From Ereboglobus luteus (GTDB taxonomy: Bacteria; Verrucomicrobiota; Verrucomicrobiia; Opitutales; Opitutaceae): 64,000 nucleotides of DNA. Each line of letters opens with the position of its first letter. Position 1 is the first letter of the stretch. The notes beneath the pieces were generated by a model that was not told the DNA's origin, did not search any database, and saw only the letters and a program-made list of their open reading frames with translations. The stretch lies in NCBI RefSeq assembly GCF_003096195.1, contig NZ_CP023004.1, positions 3,204,501 through 3,268,500 of the forward strand, given 5' to 3'. The position numbers and the translations under genes are program-made. Below are positions 26,641 to 34,262 of this stretch, piece by piece.

Positions 26641-27909
26641 TTATGATTTTACTTCGCGGACTTCGCCGAGTCGGCGGACGAGCAGGCACACAAGGATGAA
26701 GGCCAGCGGATACAGGATGGCGCCGGTCGTGAACACGGCCGCGAAGGGCGATGTCGTCGCGGCGACGCGGCCTATGGCGAGTTGCGAGATCACACCCATC
26801 ACGCCGCCCATCATTCCTCCAATGCCGGACACGGTGCCGACGACATGTTTCGGAAAAACCTCCGCGGGCAGTGTGATGTTTGCCCAAGCCGCGTGGCTGA
26901 ACATCGCCACGCAGAGCAGCGTCACCGCGAGCGCGGGGCTTGGCGTTTGTGTGATGAGCAGGAAGCTGAGCGGTATCAGCACGGTGGCGGTTGCCATGAC
27001 CGTCTTGCGCGAGCGGTTGAGGTTCCATCCGAGCGCGCCGATGAGCCAGCGGGGAATCGCGCCGCCGGCGATGTTTCCGAGCGCGAGCGCGGCGAACGGG
27101 ATGCTGCTGTAGATGCCGAGCTGCCCGAGGCTGAACCCGTGCTCGTCCTGCAAATATTTCGGCACCCAGAACGCGAGGAAATAGGAAATGGGATCGGTGA
27201 GCATGCGCGCCGCGATGCAGCCCCAGGTTTCCTTCATTTTGAGCAGGTTGATTAGGGGAATTTTTTTCATCGTCCCGGTTTCCTGCGCGGTGCGCCCGCT
27301 CTCGATGACGGCGAGTTCAGCGTCCGTTATTAGCGAATGCTTGCGCGGCGATTTGTAGAGCACGAGCCAGCAGACGAGCCACACCAGCCCGAGCCCGCCG
27401 GAAATGAGAAACGCCGAGCGCCAGCCCGCCGCGAGCGAGATTCCCACGATGATGGGCGCGGCGATGCACGCGCCGATGGCAGTGCCCGCGTTGAAGATGC
27501 CGATGGCGAGCGCGCGTTCCTTCATGGGAAACCACTCGGAAACGGCCTTCACGCCGGCGGGGAAGTTGGCCGCCTCGGTCGCTCCGAGCAGGAAGCGGAA
27601 AACCGTGAACTGCATCGTGGTGCGGGCGAAGGCGTGCAGCATGCTGGCGAGTGACCAGCCGCTGACGAACCACGCGAGCGCCTTGCGCGTGCCGAGTTTG
27701 TCAACCACCCATCCGCTCACCGCATACATGACCGTGTAACTGGCCAGAAACGCCGACGTGATGAACGAATAATGCGTGTCGGTGATCTCCGGGATGTCCT
27801 TTTGTATTGTGTTGAAAAGAATGGAGAGCGCCTGCCGGTCGAGGTAGTTTAGTCCCGCGGTCAGGCAGAGCAGTCCGGCGATATACCATCTGAGGCCCTG
27901 GATTTTCAT
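26641..27909 (-). CDS. MFS transporter, ExuT/hexuronate-carrier-like
   Basis: About 422 residues with twelve predicted membrane segments. The start is ATG 27909 (MKIQGLRWYIAGLLCL); the frame further upstream opens only with TTG. NYLDRQALSILF in helix 1 and LGATEAANFPAGVKAVSEWF in helices 4-5 are typical of the ACS subfamily (ExuT, GudP-like) that imports sugar acids with protons. It lies 44 bp after nagB and 40 bp before an exported oxidoreductase. Its cargo is likely the sugar processed by this operon. Confidence 0.87.
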   Translation of the reverse strand: MKIQGLRWYIAGLLCLTAGLNYLDRQALSILFNTIQKDIPEITDTHYSFITSAFLASYTVMYAVSGWVVDKLGTRKALAWFVSGWSLASMLHAFARTTMQFTVFRFLLGATEAANFPAGVKAVSEWFPMKERALAIGIFNAGTAIGACIAAPIIVGISLAAGWRSAFLISGGLGLVWLVCWLVLYKSPRKHSLITDAELAVIESGRTAQETGTMKKIPLINLLKMKETWGCIAARMLTDPISYFLAFWVPKYLQDEHGFSLGQLGIYSSIPFAALALGNIAGGAIPRWLIGALGWNLNRSRKTVMATATVLIPLSFLLITQTPSPALAVTLLCVAMFSHAAWANITLPAEVFPKHVVGTVSGIGGMMGGVMGVISQLAIGRVAATTSPFAAVFTTGAILYPLAFILVCLLVRRLGEVREVKS

Positions 27910-27953
27910 TGTGGGTGGGGAGCGTTTTTTTGCGGGGATGTTTTTCCAAAAAT

Positions 27954-28766
27954 TCAAGCGCTTCGTGTCAGCTTCGCCGAGCCGCGGTCGAGGTAAAGGA
28001 TCGCGTTCGGGTGGAGCCTGAGCACGCTCGCGGGGCAGGCCGTGCCGATGCTGCCGCGGAGGGCGGCGCGCACGGCCTTTGCCTTGAGCGGGCCGGGCAC
28101 ATGCACGCTGAGCTGCCGTGCGTGGCGAAAGACAGGCACGGTGAGGCTGAGCGCGTGACTCGGAACATCGTCGATTGTCGCGAAACAGCCGTCGTTGACT
28201 TGCTGGCGGCGGCAGGCGGCGTCGAGCTCGACGAGTTTGATGAGTGCGGTGTCCTCGAAATCGGCGACAGGAGGGTCGTTGAAGGCAATGTGGCCGTTTT
28301 CACCAATGCCCATGCAAATAAAATCAATGGGCTGCGCGGCGAGCAGGCGTGTGTAATTGGCGCAGGTTTTTTCGATGTCGGCGGCCTCGGCCTTGATCGG
28401 ATGAAACTTTCCGATTTTTACATGGCGCAGCAAATGCTCGTGCAGGTAATGGCGGAAGCTTTGCGGGTGCGAGGCCTTGAGGCCCGCGTATTCGTCCATG
28501 TGAAAGGCGGTGATTTTGGACCAGTCGAAAGCAGTGTGGCCGTGCCGCGAGGCGGCGATAAGCTCCGCAAGAAATTCGTTTTGCGAGGGCGCGCAGCCGA
28601 AGATGACGCGCGCGCGGCCTTTCTCCTTGATGATGGCGCGAAGCGCGGCGGCGGCGGCGCGCCCGGCGGCGGCGCCCAGCGCGGCGCGGTCGGGATGGAT
28701 TTCAACGGCGAGGCGTCCGAAGGTTTCGTAGTGCGCCGGGCGCGCGGTGTCGGGGTTGTGTTTCAT
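27954..28766 (-). CDS. nagB: Glucosamine-6-phosphate deaminase
   Basis: 270 residues. It converts glucosamine-6-phosphate to fructose-6-phosphate and ammonia. Active-site motifs are present: AFHMDEYAGL at 87-96 (Asp general base) and MGIGENGHIAFNDPP at 152-166. It overlaps nagA by 4 bp (ATGA at 28763-28766), so the two are translationally coupled. This is the compact enzyme without a C-terminal allosteric extension. Confidence 0.93.
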   Translation of the reverse strand: MKHNPDTARPAHYETFGRLAVEIHPDRAALGAAAGRAAAAALRAIIKEKGRARVIFGCAPSQNEFLAELIAASRHGHTAFDWSKITAFHMDEYAGLKASHPQSFRHYLHEHLLRHVKIGKFHPIKAEAADIEKTCANYTRLLAAQPIDFICMGIGENGHIAFNDPPVADFEDTALIKLVELDAACRRQQVNDGCFATIDDVPSHALSLTVPVFRHARQLSVHVPGPLKAKAVRAALRGSIGTACPASVLRLHPNAILYLDRGSAKLTRSA

Positions 28767-29689
28767 GGGATGTCAATTGATGCGCTTGCACCGAAGGCGG
28801 CGGCGGCCTTGGTGGACCAGAGTTCGCGAGCCTCGGCGGTCGGGATGCCGAGATATTGCGCGGTGAGAGCCACGCCGCGGTCGGGAGTGAGTGTCGATCC
28901 GGCAAATCCGCCATCGGGGCCGCGTGCGATGAGGTCGCCGCCGACGAGCGTTTCGAGACTGCCGAGTGTGTAACGTCCCGGCGGGGCGCCGGCAGCGGCC
29001 ATGCAATCGGTCGTGAATAGAATTTTCCCCTGCGGTTTTGCGCGGACGAAATTTTTCAGCACAAAGGGAGGCAGGTGGATGCCATCGGGAATGAAGCACG
29101 CGGTGAGCTCGTCGCGTGCGAGGAGGCGCTGGATGATGTTGTCGTGGCGCGGGAGTGATTGCGGCGCGCCGTTGCCGAGGTGCGTGCAGAAGCGCGCGCC
29201 GGCGCGGATGGCGTCGTCGATTTGCGCGGCGGTCGCGTTGCTGTGGCCGATGGAAACATGCACGCCCTGCGCGGCGAGCGTGGCGATGAATTCGGCGCTG
29301 CCCGGCCACTCGGGCGCAAGCGTGACGAGGCGGATGTTTCCTCCGGCGGCATCTTGCAGGCGCGCAAAATCGGCGGCGTTTGGCGCGCGCATCGGCTCCG
29401 CGGGATGCGCGCCGCGGTAGCCGGGTTCCGGACTTAGCCAGGGCCCCTCGAGGTGATAACCGGGGATGGTTTTCGCAATGACGGGGTCGGCGGCGCGATA
29501 GCTTTCGATGCGCGCGAACTGCGTGGCGAGCCGTTCGATGGTGTCGGTGATGAGCGTGAGAAAAATCGCAGCGACGCCTCGCGCGCGAAGTGCGTCGACG
29601 GCCGCGCGCAGTTGCGCGGCGGTGAGTTCGTGCCGCTGAAAATCGACTCCGGCAAATCCATTGACCTGAAAATCAAAAAGTCCGGGCAT
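28763..29689 (-). CDS. nagA: N-acetylglucosamine-6-phosphate deacetylase, compact form
   Basis: 308 residues from ATG 29689 (MPGLFDFQVNGFAGVDF). It deacetylates GlcNAc-6-phosphate to feed NagB. The metal Glu is in YHLEGPWLSPEPGYRGAH; metal His residues are in SIGHSNATA and CTHLGNGAP; the catalytic Asp is in TTDCMAAAGAPPGRY. It lacks the small N-terminal beta domain of E. coli NagA. The same compact layout is known in related phyla, so I do not call it truncated. A longer in-frame extension to 30085 overlaps the neighbouring gene and is not real. It sits 17 bp after the oxidoreductase gene. Confidence 0.9.
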   Translation of the reverse strand: MPGLFDFQVNGFAGVDFQRHELTAAQLRAAVDALRARGVAAIFLTLITDTIERLATQFARIESYRAADPVIAKTIPGYHLEGPWLSPEPGYRGAHPAEPMRAPNAADFARLQDAAGGNIRLVTLAPEWPGSAEFIATLAAQGVHVSIGHSNATAAQIDDAIRAGARFCTHLGNGAPQSLPRHDNIIQRLLARDELTACFIPDGIHLPPFVLKNFVRAKPQGKILFTTDCMAAAGAPPGRYTLGSLETLVGGDLIARGPDGGFAGSTLTPDRGVALTAQYLGIPTAEARELWSTKAAAAFGASASIDIP

Positions 29690-29706
29690 GGCGGGGTGGG
29701 GCGAGT

Positions 29707-30729
29707 TTACGGTTTCAGGATTTCGTCGAGGGCAACGGGGGCGCCGTTGCGCTGTTTGCTTAGTTCGGCGGCTTCCATGAAGGCCATGATTTCGAGCGTT
29801 TCTGCGTAGGGGACGGGAGGCTTGCCGGTTTTGAAGAATGTGATGATTTCCCTCACCAGCGGCGCGTAGCCAGAGGCCGCGTTTTCGGTGAGCGGGGCGT
29901 TGGCGCCGAGGAGTGTGAGGCCGAAATACGATTTTGTGTCGCGCATTCCGCGAATGGTTCCGATGCGTTTGTCGGGCCAGATGCCGGTGATGATGTCGGT
30001 GTCGTCCGTGTGGATGCGTTGCACGGTGGCGCATCCCGCGCCCATGACGGCGTAGAGGCTTTCGACGGAATGGATGCCATACCAAAAAAGGTCCGGAGTT
30101 CTCGGTTCAAACGCGGCGGGCCCCCAGACGAAGACGCCTTTGATCGCGCCCATTTTGGCTGTCTGCGCGGCCTTCGCGAGCGCGGGTTTTGCGAGGGTGT
30201 AACGCAATGACGACGCGCTGAATACGGGCGTGCCGTGCTGTTCGGCGAGGCGGATGATTTCGACGGCATCGCGATAGGTCGAGGCGAGCGGCTTGTCGAT
30301 GAACACGGGTTTGCGGAACGGAATGACGCGGCGCGCGAGGTCGAGGTGCGCGCGCCCGTCTGCGCTGAGGATCATGATGGCGTCCACGTTTTGGGCGAGT
30401 TCCTCGATGCTCGCGGCTGCGGTGATGCCGGGCATGGCGAGGAGACGTTTCATGAATCCCTCGACGCGGTTTGCGCTTAGCGGCATGTCGGCGCTGAAGG
30501 TCTTGAAAACGGAGGTCACGCGCACGCCTTCGACGGGATCATTGGCGGGGGGCGTGTTGATGAATTTGGCGAAGGCTGGCGCGTGCGAGGTGTCGGCTCC
30601 GATGATGCCGATGCGCAATTCGGCGGCGGCGAGAGCGGCTTGTAGAACCAGGGCAACGGCAAACAGGGCGTGGAGTTTTTTCCATCGCAGGATATTTTTC
30701 GGGCGATGCGAGTCGGGGTGCATGGGCAT
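29707..30729 (-). CDS. Exported Gfo/Idh/MocA-like oxidoreductase (3), first gene of the nag operon
   Basis: About 340 residues. An N-terminal hydrophobic stretch (LHALFAVALVLQAALAAAE) looks like a Sec rather than Tat signal, unlike the two paralogues. The Rossmann part is ELRIGIIGADTSHAPAF. FIDKPLASTYRDAVEI carries DKP in place of EKP. A C-terminal domain with LFWYGIHSVESLYAV follows. ATG 30729 or 30723 are both possible. It probably heads the six-gene operon; upstream lies the palindromic repeat at 30847. Redox activity outside the cytoplasm would need a tightly bound cofactor. Confidence 0.78.
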   Translation of the reverse strand: MPMHPDSHRPKNILRWKKLHALFAVALVLQAALAAAELRIGIIGADTSHAPAFAKFINTPPANDPVEGVRVTSVFKTFSADMPLSANRVEGFMKRLLAMPGITAAASIEELAQNVDAIMILSADGRAHLDLARRVIPFRKPVFIDKPLASTYRDAVEIIRLAEQHGTPVFSASSLRYTLAKPALAKAAQTAKMGAIKGVFVWGPAAFEPRTPDLFWYGIHSVESLYAVMGAGCATVQRIHTDDTDIITGIWPDKRIGTIRGMRDTKSYFGLTLLGANAPLTENAASGYAPLVREIITFFKTGKPPVPYAETLEIMAFMEAAELSKQRNGAPVALDEILKP

Positions 30730-30846
30730 AGTTGGCGCTTTTGGAGCGCGGGAAGACAATCCAAGAATTGGTAAACGTTAACCTGCGTTTCCCTCGTTTT
30801 AACGCGGCGTTTAGAGGTTATCTTGGATTACGTTTTTCTGACTTTT

Positions 30847-30940
30847 TAACCACGGAGAACACTGAGGCACACGGAGAAACTCGTGAAGAACTACCGGTGG
30901 GATTGTTTCACTCCGTGCTGCTCCGTGTGCTTCGTGGTTA
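30847..30940. repeat. Palindromic repeat, AACCACGGAGAACACTGAGG family copy 1
   Basis: TTAACCACGGAGAACACTG on the left is mirrored by GCTCCGTGTGCTTCGTGGTTA on the right, with GTTTCACTCCGTG inside. A second copy lies at 46021-46182. It fills most of the gap between the nag operon and prfC. Confidence 0.75.
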
Positions 30941-30962
30941 TGCCCCGCCCAGGGATAAGCCC

Positions 30963-32609
30963 TTATTCCGCGGCGGCTTTTATTTGCTCGATGGGCATGT
31001 CGTGCAGTTTTAGGTCGGGATTTTTTTCCATGAAGTAGCGCATCGTCCAATCGTTCGGGAAGAGCGCCACGGGGTTGTCGAATTTGTCGGTGCCGAAACT
31101 CACGCCGCTCGCCACGACGAGCGCGGACGGGTTTGCGAGCGAGGGATGCGGCTCAAGCCATTTGAGAAGCGTCCAGTTGGTTTGCTCTAGGCGCGACTCG
31201 GCGTTGTATTCGCTTTTCAGGCGCCATTGCACGACTTCGAATTGCAGCGGGCCGACGGCGGCGAGGAGCGTCGCGCCGGGCGGGGCGTTGCGCGGGGTGA
31301 AGGATTGCACGACGCCTTCCTGCAAGAGCTGCTCAAGGCCGGCGCGGTATTTTTTGGCGTCGGAGCTGGTCGGGTTCGAGAGGTAGGCGAACACTTCGGG
31401 CGGGAAGCGCGGGATTTCGTCGTAGGCGATGGCGCGGTCCTCGGTGAGCGTGTCGCCGATGCCGAAGGCGTCGTGACCGACGAGGCCGATCACGTCGCCG
31501 GGCCAGGCTTCGTTGACGGTTTCGCGTTCCTGGCCGAAGAGTTTGTGCGAGGAGGAGAGGCGCACTTGCTTGCCGGTGCGCTGGTGCGCGACGACCATGT
31601 CGCGCGTGAACCGGCCCGAGCACACGCGCAGGAATGCGATGCGGTCGCGGTGCTTCGGGTCCATGTTGGCCTGGATTTTGAAAATGAAGCCGGAAAACTT
31701 TTCGTAATCGACGGGGACTTCGCGCGCCTCGGTGGGCGCGGGCGCGCCGGGCACGGTGATCGAGACGGAGCGGCGCGGGGCGGGCGGCACGGAGTGCTTG
31801 AGGAAGCCGTCGAGGAGGAGCTGGATGCCGAAGTTGTTGATCGCGCTGCCGAAATAGACGGGCGTTTGCTGTCCGGCGTGGATGGCGGCGAGGTCGAGGG
31901 GATGCCCGGCGCCGTCGAGCATGGCGAGTTGCTCGGTGGACTCGTTGAAGGTGTGGTCGTCGAGCTTGCCGCGCACGGCGGGGTCGTCGAGGCCGGTGAT
32001 GTTGACGGGCGCTTCGTAGGCGCCGTTGGGCACGCGCTCGAAGAGGTGCACGGCGCGCTCGGTGCGGTCGAACACGCCGCGAAACGAGGGGCCGCTGCCG
32101 AGCGGCCAGACGATGGGCGAGGCGGCGATGCCGAGCACGCTTTCGAGTTCGTCGATGAGCGCGAGCGGGTCGAGCGTGGGCCGGTCGCACTTGTTCATGA
32201 AAGTGAAGATGGGGATGCCTCGGCGGCGGCACACCTCGAAGAGTTTGCGGGTTTGCGGCTCAACGCCCTTGCCCGCGTCGATGACCATGAGCGCGGCGTC
32301 AACGGCGGTGAGCACGCGGTAGGTGTCCTCGGAAAAGTCCTTGTGGCCGGGGGTGTCGAGGAGGTTGACAGCGCAGCCGTTGTAGTCGAATTGGAGGACG
32401 GTCGAGGAGACGGAGATGCCGCGCTGTTTTTCGAGTTCCATCCAGTCGGAGGTGGTGGCGCGCTGGTTTTTGCGCGCGGTGACGGTGCCGGCGAGGTGGA
32501 TGGCGTTTCCGTAGAGGAGGAATTTTTCGGTGAGCGTGGTTTTGCCCGCGTCGGGATGCGAGATGATGGCAAAGGTGCGTCGGCGTGCGATTTCAGCGGC
32601 GGGAGACAT
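30963..32609 (-). CDS. prfC: Peptide chain release factor 3
   Basis: 548 residues. GTPase that recycles RF1/RF2 after termination. G1 is ISHPDAGKTT (16-25), the switch region contains ARKNQRATTSDWMELEKQRG, G3 is LLDTPGHKDFSEDTYR, and G4 is FMNKCDRP. Domains II and III follow, with the RF3-specific GVFDRTERAVHLFER. It differs from EF-G by lacking domains IV and V. It is monocistronic or cotranscribed with the RlmD-type gene 138 bp upstream. A 684-codon frame on the other strand is a shadow. Confidence 0.96.
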   Translation of the reverse strand: MSPAAEIARRRTFAIISHPDAGKTTLTEKFLLYGNAIHLAGTVTARKNQRATTSDWMELEKQRGISVSSTVLQFDYNGCAVNLLDTPGHKDFSEDTYRVLTAVDAALMVIDAGKGVEPQTRKLFEVCRRRGIPIFTFMNKCDRPTLDPLALIDELESVLGIAASPIVWPLGSGPSFRGVFDRTERAVHLFERVPNGAYEAPVNITGLDDPAVRGKLDDHTFNESTEQLAMLDGAGHPLDLAAIHAGQQTPVYFGSAINNFGIQLLLDGFLKHSVPPAPRRSVSITVPGAPAPTEAREVPVDYEKFSGFIFKIQANMDPKHRDRIAFLRVCSGRFTRDMVVAHQRTGKQVRLSSSHKLFGQERETVNEAWPGDVIGLVGHDAFGIGDTLTEDRAIAYDEIPRFPPEVFAYLSNPTSSDAKKYRAGLEQLLQEGVVQSFTPRNAPPGATLLAAVGPLQFEVVQWRLKSEYNAESRLEQTNWTLLKWLEPHPSLANPSALVVASGVSFGTDKFDNPVALFPNDWTMRYFMEKNPDLKLHDMPIEQIKAAAE

Positions 32610-32612
32610 CGT

Positions 32613-32640
32613 GTGAATGCGGAGTTCGGAATGCGGAATG
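32613..32640. repeat. GCGGAGTTCGGAATGCGGAAT microrepeat
   Basis: The words GAATGCGGAGTTCGGAATG and GCGGAATGAG lie directly upstream of prfC. The same words occur at 47400-47431 inside a coding region. This is one member of a purine-rich microrepeat set seen at five places in the window. Confidence 0.55.
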
Positions 32641-32747
32641 AGAAAACCGCCAAACGTAGCGGGGCGGGTGCGGGTGCCAACAAGGAAAATCTTTGCGGAC
32701 GGGAATTCTCCTCGGGGCGGATTGCTCTTATCGTGTCATCCCATCCT

Positions 32748-34025
32748 CTATGGCGCTTGCAATGTGATCACGCATTCCAGGTGGCGCGTTTGGGGGAAGA
32801 GGTCGAAGGGCTGGACGGCGGTGAGTTTGTAGCCGCGGGCGGTGAAGTGGGTGAGGTCGCGCATTTGCGTGGCGGGGTCGCAGCTCACGTAAACCACAGC
32901 GCGCGGCGCGTAGGCGAAGAGTTGCGAGAGGAAGTTCTCGTCGCAGCCTTTGCGCGGCGGGTCGATGATCACAACGGTGTCGCTCGGCAGAAAATCGAGT
33001 CCGGCGAAAATCGCGGAGGCGTCGCCAGCACGGAAGGTGGCGTTGGCGATGTTGTTGGCCGCGGCGTTTTCCCTGGCGAATTGAACCGAGCTTTCACTAA
33101 TCTCGATGCCGGCGACGCGTTCAAATGCGCGCGCGGCGGTGAGCGCAAAGAGTCCGCTGCCGCAATACGCATCGACGAGATGGCGCGCGCCCGAGGCCGC
33201 CGCCTGCTCGCGGACGTAGCCGGTGAACGCGGGGAGAATGAACGGGTTGTTCTGGAAGAAATCACGCGCGAGAAAGTGTAGCGTGATGTCGCCGACGCGT
33301 TCGTTGATGATGCGGTCGTAATCGGTGGTGACTTCGCCGCCGGCATCGCGGAGGAGAAGCGTGGCTCCGCGCTTGAACTCACCCGCGGCGGCGCGGGTGC
33401 GGATGTCGGCGCGGAGCTCGGGTAGGCGGGCATTGATGGCGTCGGTCGCAATGTCGCAGCGCGGGACGTCGAGCAGTTCGTGGCGCGTGCCCTGCTTTAG
33501 AAATCCAATGCGCATTTCCGAATCGGCGTCGGGCCTCGGTGCGTTGAAATGCGGCGTGATTTTGGAACGGTAGCCGTATTGTTGCGGGGAGGCGATGACA
33601 GGCGAGACGGGGAACTCGATGCCGGCCATGTGCCGGAGCAGTTCCTCGACTTGGCGGCGTTTCCATGCGCGCTGCTCGGTGTATTCAAAATTCTGATACT
33701 GACATCCGCCGCAGCGTCCGAAGAGGGGGCAGCGCGGCGTGATGCGGTGCGGGGACTGAGTGAGGACGTCGAGGAGATCGGCCTCGGAGTAGTTTTTGTG
33801 GTTGCGAAAAACGCGCGCGCGAACGCGTTCGCCGGGCAGGGCAAAGGGAACCATCACGACCCATCCGGAGGATGCCGACGCGGCCGCGTCGAGCAGGGTG
33901 GGGGAGTTTTCGGCTGGCAGCGCGATGCGTCCGAGTCCGACGCCGCGGTTGGTCAGCGTGTGGATTTCGAGTTCGATTTCCGCGTGATAGGGAAAGGGAT
34001 GGTCGTTGAAGCGTTTTTTTGCCAC
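32748..34025 (-). CDS. RlmD/TrmA-family 23S rRNA (uracil-C5)-methyltransferase
   Basis: 425 residues. An N-terminal TRAM-like domain (IHTLTNRGVGLGRI) precedes the [4Fe-4S] Cys cluster RCPLFGRCGGCQYQ (Cys99, 105, 108; the fourth probably in VPRCD). The SAM motif is LVDAYCGSGLFALTAA. The catalytic Cys lies in VYVSCDPATQMRDL, and DPPRKGCDE is the substrate-binding loop. Members methylate U1939, U747 or tRNA U54; which one applies here is not decidable by eye. The start codon is GTG (34023-34025). Confidence 0.88.
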   Translation of the reverse strand: MAKKRFNDHPFPYHAEIELEIHTLTNRGVGLGRIALPAENSPTLLDAAASASSGWVVMVPFALPGERVRARVFRNHKNYSEADLLDVLTQSPHRITPRCPLFGRCGGCQYQNFEYTEQRAWKRRQVEELLRHMAGIEFPVSPVIASPQQYGYRSKITPHFNAPRPDADSEMRIGFLKQGTRHELLDVPRCDIATDAINARLPELRADIRTRAAAGEFKRGATLLLRDAGGEVTTDYDRIINERVGDITLHFLARDFFQNNPFILPAFTGYVREQAAASGARHLVDAYCGSGLFALTAARAFERVAGIEISESSVQFARENAAANNIANATFRAGDASAIFAGLDFLPSDTVVIIDPPRKGCDENFLSQLFAYAPRAVVYVSCDPATQMRDLTHFTARGYKLTAVQPFDLFPQTRHLECVITLQAP

Positions 34026-34049
34026 GCGGAGAGAAAGAGGGGAATGGCT

Positions 34050-34222
34050 GGATGCGGCGAGCAGGAAGGAGTTCAGGGCGAAATATTTTTTTCACGTTCA
34101 TTTCCCATAATGAATATAATTATGAAAGGTGCTGTCCTAGTTTAAAACAGCCGCAGTCGCAGACGATTTATTTTACGCTTTGGCCTTCGGCGACCCAACT
34201 GAAGAGTTTTTTCTCGTATTTG
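34050..34222 (-). pseudogene. Decayed duplicate of the rraA-like gene tail and its flank
   Basis: Positions 34142-34222 read on the reverse strand as KKLFSWVAEGQSVK, a stop, then IVCDCGCF and stop. This parallels the intact RraA-like C-terminus KKLFGWVAEGRSVKQITDDG. The similarity continues through noncoding sequence to about 34050, matching 39015-39105 (for example TTTTTTTCACG / TTTTTCCACG and GAATATAATTATGA / GGATATATTTATGA). It forms the left half of a direct repeat around the two-gene cassette 34263-38860. The part upstream of 34263 may also hold the cassette promoter. Confidence 0.75.
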
Positions 34223-34262
34223 CCGGAAGGTTCCGCCTTTTATTTTAAATCCTGTTTTAATC

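Noticed and set aside
29690-30085. 132-residue N-terminal extension of nagA
   Set aside because: Overlaps the neighbouring oxidoreductase gene completely and is Arg/His-rich; conserved NagA-like sequence begins at MPGLFDF.
31227-33281. 684-codon forward frame
   Set aside because: Runs antisense to prfC and the RlmD-type gene; Gly/Val/Glu-rich shadow with no domain.
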